Below are positions 1-9,110 of a DNA stretch of 42,132 bases, piece after piece. The stretch is taken from positions 1 through 42,132 of the forward strand of contig JAIOOR010000012.1 in NCBI GenBank assembly GCA_021414365.1, in the 5' to 3' direction. Origin of the DNA: Nitrosarchaeum sp. (GTDB lineage: Archaea > Thermoproteota > Nitrososphaeria > Nitrososphaerales > Nitrosopumilaceae). A program made the translations under genes and the position numbers. The notes beneath the pieces were generated by a model, which saw nothing but the letters and a program-made list of their open reading frames with translations, was not told the origin of the DNA and did no database searches. Position 1 is the first letter of the stretch, and the number at the start of each line of letters is the position of its first letter.

Positions 1-965
1 TTGATTCCCTGGTATTTTTTTATCTCACTCATAATCTCCGGGAGACTTTTTGTCGTATCTGGTTTTTTAATCTCTAATAGTTGACTCAACTTTTCATTTT
101 TCAGAGTCATTTCAATTTCTAATTCAGAAATCTCTTGCTCTTTTTTTGTTATTTGTGATTTTAAATATTCTATCTTCTCTTGTATGTTTTCTTTTTTTGA
201 TTCTAGTTTGGTTTTATCGTTGTTTTTTATCTGCAGTTCTTTTAATTCTGAATTTTTAATATCCTCTTTGCTCTCTAACTCTTTTTTTACTCCTTGTAAT
301 TTTGCAATATTCAAGTTAATCTCTGCAATTAATTTCCCAGATTCATCAATTTGGGATTCTAGATCAGCAATGTTGCTAAATTTCTGCTGCAAGCCTGCCA
401 TGAATACCCGAATTTCATTTGTTATTATTTTGGCATTTTCTGCTGCAATGCTGTAATCCTCAATTCCAAATGCCCGTCTAATTGTTACAAGGCGGTTCTT
501 TGGGTCTAGCACCTCTTTCATTGCCTCCTGGGGCGTAAATATGGCATATCGGAATATCCTGCTCACAGCAGTTGCCTCTGTAGGCTCGTTGAATTTGAGA
601 ATCTGCAATACTCGCTGCTTTAGTTCTGATGGAGATAGTGGCTCTACTGAATCGCCTATCTTTATCCAGGAATTTTTTGGGTCCTGATTCACCCCGATGC
701 TTTTTCTTTTCAGTGTGCGTTTTATCTCGTATTTTGCACCGTCCACTGAAAATTCCAAAATGACATAACCTGATTCAGATTTTTTTGCCAACAACGACTC
801 TGCTTTCTGAGAACCCAATCCAAAGAGTGCAAATTCAATTGCCATAAGTATGGTTGATTTTCCAGAACCAATGTCTCCTTCAAACAAAGAAATTCCACGA
901 GGAAATAAAATCTCCTCATGTGTATAGCTGCGGATATTATCAATTACAAGTGAATTAAGAAGCAT
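1..965 (-). CDS. rad50: Rad50 DNA repair ATPase, N-terminal part (runs off the left edge)
   Basis: The first 321 codons of a Rad50/SMC-type ATPase are open on the minus strand up to the window edge. The product begins MLLNSLVIDNIRSY and carries a Walker A motif GDIGSGKST at residues 30-38 and a Q-loop in FTPQEAM near residue 146. From about residue 180 it becomes a Glu/Lys/Leu-rich coiled coil. The zinc hook and C-terminal Walker B half lie outside the window. Rad50 with Mre11 tethers and resects double-strand breaks. The ATG at 965 overlaps the mre11 stop codon by 11 bases, which supports both this start and translational coupling. It is the last visible gene of the nurA-herA-mre11-rad50 operon. 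Confidence 0.93.
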   Translation of the reverse strand, partial: MLLNSLVIDNIRSYTHEEILFPRGISLFEGDIGSGKSTILMAIEFALFGLGSQKAESLLAKKSESGYVILEFSVDGAKYEIKRTLKRKSIGVNQDPKNSWIKIGDSVEPLSPSELKQRVLQILKFNEPTEATAVSRIFRYAIFTPQEAMKEVLDPKNRLVTIRRAFGIEDYSIAAENAKIITNEIRVFMAGLQQKFSNIADLESQIDESGKLIAEINLNIAKLQGVKKELESKEDIKNSELKELQIKNNDKTKLESKKENIQEKIEYLKSQITKKEQEISELEIEMTLKNEKLSQLLEIKKPDTTKSLPEIMSEIKKYQGI

Positions 966-2211
966 CAGTATCTATTCCCATTATGCCAAATGCATTTTCT
1001 TTAATCCTGGTAGAGTAGTCTGCAGTCTTTTCATTTTCTAACTTTTGTTGGATTAATCCTGCAAGCAGTTTTTTTGCTAGTTGAACACCTTGCTCTCCAA
1101 CCAAATTCTTTTGCTCAAATCTTAGTTGTCCAATGTTTTCAGAAAACACATTATTTTCAATCTCTTCTTTGTTTGCACCTTTTGCCTCTGTAATGGAATA
1201 TTCTTTTGATGTTAGTTGATTTTTGTTGATGTTCACCATCAAAGCACCTTTTTGATTTAGCTCATCTCTGATTGCAGAAATATTCACATCTGCAGTTTTT
1301 CCTTTAGTCATCTCTCCTTGCACTTTGATAATTACTACTTGCTGTGCAGGGTCAATCTCTCTAATTTTGTCTTGCAGTTCTTTGTTTACCGATTCTGCAA
1401 TTCTATTTTCTGCATTTACCTCAATTATTTTGTAATGTGTATTTTGAATCTCTACAAACTCTACACTTTTTATTTTATCTTCAAATTCCACCAAAACAAA
1501 ACCACGTTTTTGGCCCTTTGCATTATCTTCCAAATCACTGTGGTACCCTGCAAACAATGCTCCCGGATACACAACTTGAGGATAATCATCAAATTGCTGC
1601 GAGTTGAATTTGTGCATGTGGCCTCCTGCATAATAGTCAAAGTTTCTTGGAAGCAAAGAAAGCGGCATATTTTCGCCATCCATGCCTGATTCAGTCTTCA
1701 TTTCGCTAATTCCGCCATGAAATAGGAATATCTTTAAGCCTGATTCTGCCTCCAGAGAATCCCTGTCTAGTTTCTCATAATACTCTCTATCTTTGCCTAC
1801 CTTGAGTCCAGACAATCCTGCAATCTTTACTCCCGTTTTTTTATCAACTAGAAAATCTAATTTTATTCTGCCATTATCCAAACTTGTTGCCAGAGTTACT
1901 TTGATGATGTAGCCAACTGCTGCAAGCAAATCAATTACTGAATTTGAAACAGGTGAGAAATCATGACTGCCATAAACAACATACACTGGAATGCCAGCAT
2001 CATAAATTTCACGGAATTTTTTAAATGCAAATTTCTGCACTCGCATCTCTGGAATATTTACATGAAACAAATCCCCCGGAATTAAAATAAACTCTACTTG
2101 CCGAGATATGCACTCATCAATTGCTCTCTCAAAAACTTCTTGCTCTATCTTTTGCAAAGCTTCATGCTTTTGAAACCCCAGATGTATATCTGATAAATGA
2201 GCAAATCTCAT
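955..2211 (-). CDS. mre11: Mre11 double-strand-break repair nuclease
   Basis: This 418-residue metallophosphoesterase has the ordered Mre11 motifs: SDIHLG (D8, H10), GDLFH (D47), GSHD at 81-84, a FHGG motif, and GGHMHK in the last metal motif. The canonical third motif is GNHD; here the Asn is Ser. The C-terminal third (about residues 250-418) is charged and would form the capping and Rad50-binding region. Mre11 is the Mn-dependent nuclease of the Mre11-Rad50 complex that works with HerA and NurA in archaeal end resection. Its ATG abuts the herA stop with no spacing and its 3' end overlaps rad50 by 11 bases, so the genes are almost certainly co-transcribed. Confidence 0.96.
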   Translation of the reverse strand: MRFAHLSDIHLGFQKHEALQKIEQEVFERAIDECISRQVEFILIPGDLFHVNIPEMRVQKFAFKKFREIYDAGIPVYVVYGSHDFSPVSNSVIDLLAAVGYIIKVTLATSLDNGRIKLDFLVDKKTGVKIAGLSGLKVGKDREYYEKLDRDSLEAESGLKIFLFHGGISEMKTESGMDGENMPLSLLPRNFDYYAGGHMHKFNSQQFDDYPQVVYPGALFAGYHSDLEDNAKGQKRGFVLVEFEDKIKSVEFVEIQNTHYKIIEVNAENRIAESVNKELQDKIREIDPAQQVVIIKVQGEMTKGKTADVNISAIRDELNQKGALMVNINKNQLTSKEYSITEAKGANKEEIENNVFSENIGQLRFEQKNLVGEQGVQLAKKLLAGLIQQKLENEKTADYSTRIKENAFGIMGIDTDAS

Positions 2212-3774
2212 CTAAAACACCTTTGTTTTGCCTGTTTGTGCCAATACGCCTTTTTGTTTTACAATATCTTCAAAGAGTGGAATCTTGACTGGCATTGCAA
2301 ATGGCACAAAGATGCTAGTGATGATTGCCTCACCTTTATCCAGACTGGCAATGTTCTTGTCATCTTCTGAAAGATCTTGTGAAGCTGAAGATATTATTGC
2401 CTCTCTTTCTTGCTTCATCTCGTTTCCTAAAATTATTTTTGTATTCATGTTTGCCAATATACTTCGAGGAATCACACTGCTCAACTGAGTAATTGCAGTC
2501 AAACCAACTTTGAACTTGCGCCCTTCTTTGGCTATTGTAGAATAGATGTTGTCATTTTTTGTAGTTAACACATCCACTCCAATTACACGAGGCGCCTCTT
2601 CAATTACTACAGTAGCCACTGGCTTTCTTGCCAACTCGCCTGTTGCCTTGTAAGCTTTGTATTTATCAAATAATTTGGATGCAATAATATTTCCAACAAT
2701 TAATTCTGCCTCATCGCCTAATCGTGAAGTATCTAAAACCACCACCTTGCCTTGCTCAATATCCTTGACAATATCATCCACTGTGGTGAATCCCTTTGTT
2801 GCCGAATCAAATACTTCGTGCTTTGATACCAAATGGCCCTCCTCATCTTTGACAAGCCCCAAAATCAGGCGTAATTTACGCTGAATTACCCCCATAGTGG
2901 CAGCTGCAATCCTGTCTTCTGCAGCTTCAGGCGATGTCAGCATTAGTGTGGTAAGCCATGTATCTCGCTGTTTCCAATAGTAGCTTCGAATTGCCTGGAA
3001 CTGGGCATCTGAAAAATCTACAATTCCCTCAAAATGTTCCGGTTTTATTGATTGCAAATTAATTGTTAGTCTGTTTGCACCTGCCGGTGGATTTGACGGA
3101 GTATAGTAGACTAGATTCTCTCTTGACCTTGGATGGTCCTTTAGTCCTACTCCCTGTCGTCCAAAATATTCATCATGTGCATCCAATACTAGAGCACCAA
3201 CTTTGTTTGAATCAAGGACATGCCATAGTATGGTCTTGACTAAATTTGATTTTCCTCTACCCGTTGTTGCTGGAATCAGTACATGGTGTGAAAACACATC
3301 TTCTGATGGTAGCCAAACTTCAGCTTCCTTGATTACTTTGCTTCCACTTCTAATGTAACCGACAAAGATTGAATCTTTTTCTTTGTGCAAAAATTTCAAA
3401 TCATTGCTGGTGATCAATCTTAATTTGTTAAAAAACAAAGGCAGTGACTTTGGAATCTTTACCTCTCCTTTTTCTTTGTACACTCGAGCAAGTGGTTTGA
3501 TTCGAGCCAAAACATAATTTACAAACTCTGGCTCGTAAAATTGTGCATCCACAATTCCTTGCTCCAAATTCACACCTGACATCATCTGCTGCATCTTGTC
3601 TTGTATTTGAGAGCCATACTCTAGTGCAAAAACTTGCAAAATTAAATACGAGCCATTTTCTTCGGAGACCATCAAATCCCCAATCTCCAAATCGCTTCCA
3701 GCTTTTTGTCTTACTATGATATCGCCAAACTTTCCTCCAACTACCTGACCTACAACTGAAATCTCATCCATCAA
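2212..3774 (-). CDS. herA: HerA bipolar DNA translocase/helicase
   Basis: This 520-residue ATPase has an N-terminal HAS-barrel-like region (about residues 1-100), a Walker A motif ATTGRGKSN at 169-177, and a Walker B segment VVIEEAPR in the second half, followed by GRKFKVGL and a sensor-like [10 protein letters not shown] segment. HerA is a hexameric translocase that pairs with NurA nuclease to resect DNA ends after Mre11-Rad50 processing. The start overlaps the nurA stop by 4 bases (ATGA type) and the stop abuts mre11, a tight four-gene operon. Length and domain order are normal for archaeal HerA. Confidence 0.95.
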   Translation of the reverse strand: MMDEISVVGQVVGGKFGDIIVRQKAGSDLEIGDLMVSEENGSYLILQVFALEYGSQIQDKMQQMMSGVNLEQGIVDAQFYEPEFVNYVLARIKPLARVYKEKGEVKIPKSLPLFFNKLRLITSNDLKFLHKEKDSIFVGYIRSGSKVIKEAEVWLPSEDVFSHHVLIPATTGRGKSNLVKTILWHVLDSNKVGALVLDAHDEYFGRQGVGLKDHPRSRENLVYYTPSNPPAGANRLTINLQSIKPEHFEGIVDFSDAQFQAIRSYYWKQRDTWLTTLMLTSPEAAEDRIAAATMGVIQRKLRLILGLVKDEEGHLVSKHEVFDSATKGFTTVDDIVKDIEQGKVVVLDTSRLGDEAELIVGNIIASKLFDKYKAYKATGELARKPVATVVIEEAPRVIGVDVLTTKNDNIYSTIAKEGRKFKVGLTAITQLSSVIPRSILANMNTKIILGNEMKQEREAIISSASQDLSEDDKNIASLDKGEAIITSIFVPFAMPVKIPLFEDIVKQKGVLAQTGKTKVF

Positions 3775-4868
3775 CTAGTCACTCCATTAAGCACATCATG
3801 TGCACCTAAACTTGCTCCATATTTTTTTAATTTTTTCCACTCGGGTCTTCTTAGCATCTCTGCAAGTATGAATCCTTTGTACATGTTTAGTTCATCCATT
3901 CGCACTTGGGCAAATCTGTCTGCATCAATTGCACCATATGGATAACCCATCATGGCAACATCCTGCGAGTTTTCAGCCAGACTTTCAAGCACGGAATTGA
4001 GTTCTTCTGGGCTCATTTTATAGAATTGCTCCCGCAGTATCTCAAATCTAAAGACAAACCTTGATTTTGGATGAAACTTTACTACCATCATAAACCCTTT
4101 ATCATCTGCTGATACTTCTTCTGCAACTTTGACATACCATTTGCCAAAGGAAACATCTTCGGCAATCTCTGAAATTCTTGCAAGTAACGGGTCACCTGAC
4201 TCTGTGATTAGTCGGCTTGTCTTTGCCAATCCACAAACAATGACTCCCTTTCTTTGCGCCAATTCATACAACCTGGCAGAATATTTTATCTCATTTTTAA
4301 AACCTGTCTGCAATGAACCGTCCATTACAATCATGTCCCCCTCATTCAGCTCATTTTCAACTACGTGAATTGCCAATTGCCATTCTGCAAATCTTCTTCC
4401 AAGCGAATTTAATCTTGCACCCTGCAAAATCGAAGTGCTTTCAGTCTTTGATGTTAGATCATTTTCAGATGGAAGATATTTTTTGTCTCCCGGACTGTGT
4501 GGAAATAATCTCGTATCATAACTTACTTTCTTTTTTCCATCTTCCGTGTATATCTTTGATAATACATATGAGAAAAACTGGACTCGTGGATTTGCTTTTG
4601 GTTTGATTCTTTTTTTGCCCTGAAACAATGAAAAATAAACCCGATTAATTGTTATTAGAAAATTTGGCGTCTCCTCTAGCGGTCCGTCTCCACCATCAAC
4701 AAATGCAATCTTTCTATGATTGGTGATCGGCTTTATCTCCTGAAATTCAGAAGGTGCAATAAGAAACTGCTTTCCAGTTCCGTTATTTAGTATTACATCC
4801 GAGTGTACTTTTTGTGATAGATGAGCTCCCAATTCTTCGATTAAACTTTTTACTGGATCGTCATTCAT
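3771..4868 (-). CDS. nurA: NurA 5'-3' nuclease
   Basis: This 365-residue protein fits the NurA fold. The early metal motif is in IAFVDGGDG (D58), a second acidic motif is in VMDGSL (D183), and a late segment [16 protein letters not shown] supplies another acidic residue near the C terminus. NurA is the Mn-dependent nuclease partner of HerA. It is the promoter-proximal gene of the operon; its stop overlaps the herA start by 4 bases. The 158 bases upstream hold no gene. An AT-rich stretch about 25 bases before the ATG could be the TATA element of the whole operon, but it is not a strong match. Confidence 0.92.
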   Translation of the reverse strand: MNDDPVKSLIEELGAHLSQKVHSDVILNNGTGKQFLIAPSEFQEIKPITNHRKIAFVDGGDGPLEETPNFLITINRVYFSLFQGKKRIKPKANPRVQFFSYVLSKIYTEDGKKKVSYDTRLFPHSPGDKKYLPSENDLTSKTESTSILQGARLNSLGRRFAEWQLAIHVVENELNEGDMIVMDGSLQTGFKNEIKYSARLYELAQRKGVIVCGLAKTSRLITESGDPLLARISEIAEDVSFGKWYVKVAEEVSADDKGFMMVVKFHPKSRFVFRFEILREQFYKMSPEELNSVLESLAENSQDVAMMGYPYGAIDADRFAQVRMDELNMYKGFILAEMLRRPEWKKLKKYGASLGAHDVLNGVTS

Positions 4869-5026
4869 ATTTTCTCTCCACTTGTACTGTTAAGATATTT
4901 TCCTAGAGTAATAATCTGACTAATAGTTATCAATGTTTTAACTTGTTTCATATTTTGAATCCGATTAAATTGTATTAAGGGACATGATAATAGTGTGCAT
5001 ACTCTACATACTATTTGAGCCCAAAA

Positions 5027-6079
5027 TTATCCAATTATTCCTTGCAAAACAATCTCTTCGTCCGTACCTGAAGGTGTTGACTTGTCAATGTATCTTATTT
5101 CATACCAGTCACCAATGTCAACTAGTTTGCCATCGATATAGCGAGGAATTTTTATTTTCACCTCAAATGTATCTGAATTTGGACCTGTCTCAATTAGATA
5201 TGATGCATTTGCATCAAAGGCAGGATTTGACAAACTAGTTCTGATTCCGCCTTTTCCTCTATACTCTAAATTGCTTAGAGATATTCTGTCATTTTTCTGA
5301 GAATCCCTATTTGCATCTGGCTCGTAAATTCTCACAGTAAACTCATGCCCAATTCTTGAGCCTCCATTTGCAGTCTCTACTGTTGCATACGAGTTTGCCA
5401 ATGGAATTGATTTTGTTATGGTCTGCTTGCTTCCGGTACTATCTGATGCATCCAAATATTTTACCGTCACAACATCGTTTTGATTCAGAGGTCTGCCGTT
5501 AATTGTATCTGGCAGCTGTAATTTTACAAAAAACTGTCCAGTGTCAGGCCCTGTCTCTGTCATGGTTGCAGGACCATCAATTGAAATACCGTTAATTGAA
5601 AATTCCAACAACCCATGAGTCGACACTGTCTCAATTCCGCTATGAGCCAGATTCAAGTCATCATCTGTGATGTAAAAGTTAACTATGCTTCCACTAGTCG
5701 CTGGAACCTCTTGTATGCTTGTAGGATTTTTTGTACTGATTTGAGTTTTTTGTAGGTCTTCAATTGGGATCTTTGTAGTATTTTGATCCTCTTCTATTGG
5801 AAGCACTTTCTTTTCTTCTCTGGTTATTGTTACTCCTAGTCCCATTTTTTCTATTTTTTGTGCAGTAACTGATTTTACACATATGGCATACCCATTGCTT
5901 CGAATAACCAAACTATGATCTACCTTACAAGTGACATCTTCTGGTAAAACACCCCGATTCATCTGTTTTCTTGGTGATTCTATCTCCGCATTTACAGGAT
6001 TTGCTAAAATCAACACCAAAGATAATGCAAAAAATATAATGATTCCCAATAACACCTTATTTTTTAAATCAAAATCCAC
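5027..6079 (-). CDS. Secreted or membrane-anchored surface protein with two repeat domains
   Basis: This 350-residue protein has an N-terminal hydrophobic segment at about residues 9-26 ending in NPVNA, a likely signal peptide or anchor. Residues 45-80 hold a module with two cysteines, DVTCKVDHSLVIRSNGYAIC, followed by VKSVTAQKIEKMG. Modules of this type are frequent in thaumarchaeal secreted proteins. Two related beta-rich domains follow: the first has TETGPDTGQFFVKLQLP and the second IETGPNSDTFEVKIKIP, each with a TDDDLN or PDANRD opening and a V.YLD or IRYID ending. This is typical of thaumarchaeal cell-surface proteins of unknown ligand. It is divergent from the gene at 6203, with a palindrome between them. 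A TATA-like TTTATC lies about 26 bases upstream of the start. Confidence 0.8.
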   Translation of the reverse strand: MDFDLKNKVLLGIIIFFALSLVLILANPVNAEIESPRKQMNRGVLPEDVTCKVDHSLVIRSNGYAICVKSVTAQKIEKMGLGVTITREEKKVLPIEEDQNTTKIPIEDLQKTQISTKNPTSIQEVPATSGSIVNFYITDDDLNLAHSGIETVSTHGLLEFSINGISIDGPATMTETGPDTGQFFVKLQLPDTINGRPLNQNDVVTVKYLDASDSTGSKQTITKSIPLANSYATVETANGGSRIGHEFTVRIYEPDANRDSQKNDRISLSNLEYRGKGGIRTSLSNPAFDANASYLIETGPNSDTFEVKIKIPRYIDGKLVDIGDWYEIRYIDKSTPSGTDEEIVLQGIIG

Positions 6080-6134
6080 ATCTAAATTTCTGGTTTTTAT
6101 GATAAATAGTTTGATGATAAATTATTCATAAAAG

Positions 6135-6158
6135 TAAATTATCGACTATGATAATTTA
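6135..6158. promoter_or_regulatory. Palindrome between two divergent surface-protein genes
   Basis: A perfect 9-base inverted repeat, TAAATTATC (6135-6143) and GATAATTTA (6150-6158), surrounds a 6-base spacer. It sits between the divergent starts at 6079 and 6203, just upstream of an AT-rich TATA-like element at about 6163-6172. That position suits a dimeric regulator controlling one or both genes. Because the region is AT-rich, chance is possible. No regulator gene is adjacent. Confidence 0.4.
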
Positions 6159-6202
6159 GTCATTAATTATATCTGATCAATACAAAGTGATATTGAAACT
6201 AC

Positions 6203-6772
6203 TTGAAGCTACTTTTGCTTGCACTTGTTCCACTGGCATTAATTCCAACAGGGATTGCTTTTGGAAACCATATTTTTGATAAGGATGCATTTGGACAAAA
6301 TCTGGATGTATCTCAACTCTCATCTGAAAAATATCCTCTAAAAGTAAATGACAAATCATATGATATCTATTATGGATATCACGGAAGTTTGGAAGTTGAT
6401 GTAAACAAAGTAGGTGAAAACCTGCCAAAACTAGCCAGCATGAATATCAATGCAGAAAGAAAATCACTTGAAATAACAATGGATGATGTTCCGTCAAACA
6501 GCGTATTCTGGTTACGATTACCATTAGAAGTGCTCTCTGCAGAAAATGCCCAGTACCAACTATTCATCGACGGTGTAGACACTCAATATGACCTAACCAA
6601 ATTTCCTCAAGATTATGCAATTGGTATGATAGTTCCAAAGGATGCAAAGCACATTGAAATTATCGGCTCACACGTCATTCCTGAATTTGGTGCAATCTCA
6701 ATTGTAATCTTGGGAATCTTTATTATTGGAATAATTTACATTGCAAATGTAAGAAAGTATAACATTCTTTAA
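6203..6772 (+). CDS. Surface protein with PEFG-CTERM archaeosortase signal
   Basis: This 189-residue protein starts at TTG; an in-frame stop at 6194 rules out a longer form. Residues 1-20 form a signal peptide (MKLLLLALVPLALIPTGIAFG). The C terminus has the sorting tripartite pattern: PEFG, then the hydrophobic helix AISIVILGIFIIGIIYIANV, then basic RKYNIL. PEFG-CTERM proteins are described thaumarchaeal targets of an archaeosortase, which would cleave and attach them at the cell surface. The middle is predicted beta-rich and matches no family I recognise. No archaeosortase gene is in this window. A single-gene unit divergent from the surface protein at 5027-6079 is likely. Confidence 0.82.
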   Translation: MKLLLLALVPLALIPTGIAFGNHIFDKDAFGQNLDVSQLSSEKYPLKVNDKSYDIYYGYHGSLEVDVNKVGENLPKLASMNINAERKSLEITMDDVPSNSVFWLRLPLEVLSAENAQYQLFIDGVDTQYDLTKFPQDYAIGMIVPKDAKHIEIIGSHVIPEFGAISIVILGIFIIGIIYIANVRKYNIL

Positions 6773-6792
6773 GATTGGGAATAGTTGGATAA

Positions 6793-7008
6793 TTTGTTAC
6801 AATACGCCCATTTGGAGATGGAAATGGTAGAACTACAAGATTAATGATGAATCATGTCTTAAACACATATGATTATCCTTTAATGGATATTGAATATAAT
6901 GATAGACGTTCATACTATACGGCACTAGAAAAGTCTCAAAGAAAAGACGATGATCTACCATTCCTGCAATGGTTCATGAAAAGATACCTAAAAACTCACA
7001 ATTCTTGA
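6793..7008 (+). pseudogene. Remnant of a Fic-domain protein (C-terminal part only)
   Basis: An open stretch of 71 codons without a proper start encodes FVTIRPFGDGNGRTTR followed by about 55 residues ending MKRYLKTHNS and a stop. This matches the Fic active-site motif HPFx(D/E)GNGRxxR and the helices after it. The catalytic His is replaced by Arg (codon CGC). The fragment begins three residues before the motif, right after an in-frame stop and only 20 bases after the PEFG gene, so the N-terminal Fic fold is gone. An internal ATG at 6844 could not give an active enzyme. A complete Fic protein would AMPylate or otherwise modify proteins. I read this as a dead gene fragment. Confidence 0.72.
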
Positions 7009-7208
7009 TTTCATCTAATGAAAAATAAATTTCAACACCTAGTATATTCCAAGAAAAAGCGAACTTGGTAAATGGTTGTTACGGTAAATCATCTCTGTAG
7101 TCTAATAAAGAATTTCTTGAATTGCTGTAAATCTAACAATCATCATGTTCATCATTTTAGTCTCAATCGGACTAGAATTAATTAAGTCATTATTCTCAGC
7201 ATATCTAG

Positions 7209-8027
7209 ATGAAAAAAATAGGATTATTGGGATGCGGTGCCATTGGCACTCAAATTGCACTTGCAATTGATTCGGGAAAAATTCCTGGAGTCTTGACTCA
7301 TGTATATGATTATTCCAAAGATGCATCATCTGCACTAGTTGCAAAATTAAAAAACAAACCAGTAATAGTTGAAAATCCACACCTGTTATCATCTTACCCA
7401 GTTGACATCATTGTAGAAGCTGCATCACAAGAAGCAGTTAGAAATGTTGCACACAGTGTCTTGCAAAACAAAAGAGACCTGATGATAATGAGTGTAGGGG
7501 CTTTGCTTGATGAAACAATCTTTGATATTTTATCTGAAGCATGCGAGCATTTTCATAAAACAATTTATTTGCCATCCGGTGCAATTGCAGGACTGGATGC
7601 ACTAAAATCCGTAAGAGAACAACTAGACTCTGTCACACTAACTACAACAAAACATCCAAGATCACTTAAAGGTGCAAAATTCTTTGAGACATCAAATATT
7701 GATTTGGAAAAAATTTCCACCATTACAACTATCTTTGAGGGAACTGCAAAACAAGCAGTATCACTATTTCCTGCAAACATTAACGTTGCAGCACTGCTCA
7801 GTTTGGCAGGACTTGGTAGTGAGAAAACTTTTGTAAAAATTGTTGCAGACCCCAACACTTCAAAAAATACTCACAACATAATAGCTCAGGGAAAATTTGG
7901 CAAGATGAGTATATCTGTAGAAAATGTACCAGATGAGACAAACCCCAAGACTAGCAAACTGGCAATTTTATCTGCAATTGAAACTCTGAGAAAATACTGT
8001 TCTAGTGGCATTTCAATTGGCACGTAA
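7209..8027 (+). CDS. nadX: L-aspartate dehydrogenase
   Basis: This 272-residue NAD(P)-dependent enzyme has a Rossmann GCGAIG at residues 8-13 after a short beta strand, the segment LPSGAIAGLDALKSVR typical of aspartate dehydrogenases, and the later FPANINVAALLSLAG segment. It oxidises L-aspartate to iminoaspartate, the substrate of NadA, which is encoded 93 bases downstream on the same strand. NadX takes the place of the FAD enzyme NadB. A hairpin with a T-run directly after the stop suggests that nadX and nadA may be separate transcripts. The length is normal for the family. Confidence 0.93.
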   Translation: MKKIGLLGCGAIGTQIALAIDSGKIPGVLTHVYDYSKDASSALVAKLKNKPVIVENPHLLSSYPVDIIVEAASQEAVRNVAHSVLQNKRDLMIMSVGALLDETIFDILSEACEHFHKTIYLPSGAIAGLDALKSVREQLDSVTLTTTKHPRSLKGAKFFETSNIDLEKISTITTIFEGTAKQAVSLFPANINVAALLSLAGLGSEKTFVKIVADPNTSKNTHNIIAQGKFGKMSISVENVPDETNPKTSKLAILSAIETLRKYCSSGISIGT

Positions 8028-8060
8028 TATGGCAAGAATTGCCATAATTGTGTATTTTTT
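8028..8060 (+). terminator. Hairpin plus T-run after nadX
   Basis: Directly after the nadX stop, TATGGCAA (8028-8035) and TTGCCATA (8039-8046) form a perfect 8-base-pair stem with a 3-base loop. A run of six T (8055-8060) follows. In archaea the T-rich stretch is the main termination signal; the stem may stabilise the 3' end. A role as a regulatory hairpin is also possible. Confidence 0.5.
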
Positions 8061-8086
8061 AGAATAATCCGGACTTGATCTGATTC

Positions 8087-8093
8087 TTTAAAT
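8087..8093 (+). promoter_or_regulatory. TATA box of nadA
   Basis: TTTAAAT at 8087-8093 is a good archaeal TATA element. Its centre is about 31 bases before the nadA ATG, predicting a transcript with a leader of only a few bases. It lies between the nadX hairpin and nadA and supports independent transcription of nadA. Confidence 0.5.
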
Positions 8094-8120
8094 CACTTCT
8101 ACATGCAAGTGTGTTGGTAA

Positions 8121-9074
8121 ATGTTAGTTCAACAATCTAGTCTCAAAGAAGAAATCATGCGTCTGAAAAAAGAAAAAGACGTAGTTATTCTGGCTCATAA
8201 TTATCAAATTCCAGACGTTCAAGATGTCGCAGATTTTACTGGAGACTCGTTAGGATTATCAAGGCAAGCTGCCAAAGTATCTCAAAAAACAATTCTGTTT
8301 TGCGGTGTCCACTTTATGGCAGAGACTGCAGCAATTATCTCACCTGACAAAAAAGTTTTGATTCCTGACTTGCAAGCAGGATGTTCGCTTTCTGATTCAA
8401 TTAATGTAGATGAGCTGAGAAACTGGAAAAAGCAGCATCCTAACGCAATTGCAGTAGGTTATGTAAATACAACTGCAGAGATAAAATCAGAACTAGATTA
8501 TTGTTGCACATCAGCCAACGCTGTAAATGTAGTCAATGCAATTCCAGCTGATAAGGAAATTTTGTTTTTGCCTGACATGTTTTTGGGCTCTTATGTTGCT
8601 AAAGTTACTGGCAGAAAAAACATGTTCATATGGGCAGGTGAGTGCCACGTTCATGCAGGAATCAAACCTGAAGACATTACAAAAAAATTAGATTCACTCA
8701 AAGACGCAGAATTTCTAATTCATCCTGAATGCAGCTGCACCACTCCAATGATGTACGATGCAGCATCTGGAAGTTTTGATAATAACAAAGTTTCAATTCT
8801 ATCTACTGAAGGAATGCTAAATCATGTAAATAACTCAAAGGCCAAGAATTTCGTAGTTGCAACTGAGACTGGAATCTTGTACAAAATGAGACAGCAGAAT
8901 CCAGGAAAAACATTCATCCCAGCATCTGAAAAAGCAGAATGTCAATACATGAAGATGATCACACTGGACAAAGTCTACAACGCACTGGTCCAAGAAAAAA
9001 ATCAAGTTGTAGTGCCAAAAGAGATTGCAGACAAGGCAAGACTGGCAATAGAGCGAATGCTTGCAATTAGCTAA
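8121..9074 (+). CDS. nadA: Quinolinate synthase
   Basis: This 317-residue protein carries the NadA signatures: AHNYQIPDVQDVADFTGDSL near the N terminus, CGVHFMAETA, the cluster cysteines in YCCTSANA, WAGECHVHAG and EKAECQYM, and HPECSCTTP. NadA is a [4Fe-4S] enzyme condensing iminoaspartate with dihydroxyacetone phosphate to quinolinate. It lies just downstream of nadX, which makes the iminoaspartate; nadC, the next enzyme, is at 16728-17546. It starts at ATG after a TATA box with almost no leader. The length is typical for the short archaeal NadA type. Confidence 0.96.
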   Translation: MLVQQSSLKEEIMRLKKEKDVVILAHNYQIPDVQDVADFTGDSLGLSRQAAKVSQKTILFCGVHFMAETAAIISPDKKVLIPDLQAGCSLSDSINVDELRNWKKQHPNAIAVGYVNTTAEIKSELDYCCTSANAVNVVNAIPADKEILFLPDMFLGSYVAKVTGRKNMFIWAGECHVHAGIKPEDITKKLDSLKDAEFLIHPECSCTTPMMYDAASGSFDNNKVSILSTEGMLNHVNNSKAKNFVVATETGILYKMRQQNPGKTFIPASEKAECQYMKMITLDKVYNALVQEKNQVVVPKEIADKARLAIERMLAIS

Positions 9075-9110
9075 TCATCACTGTATGTGTATCTTGATTA
9101 TCAAATAATA

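Noticed and set aside
722-943. Short frame inside rad50 on the same strand
   Set aside because: The true Rad50 frame with the Walker A motif covers this stretch in another phase.
6112-6176. A second C/D-box-like arrangement (TGATGA ... CTGA)
   Set aside because: No terminal stem, poor internal boxes and extremely AT-rich guides; the region is better explained as a divergent promoter with a palindrome.
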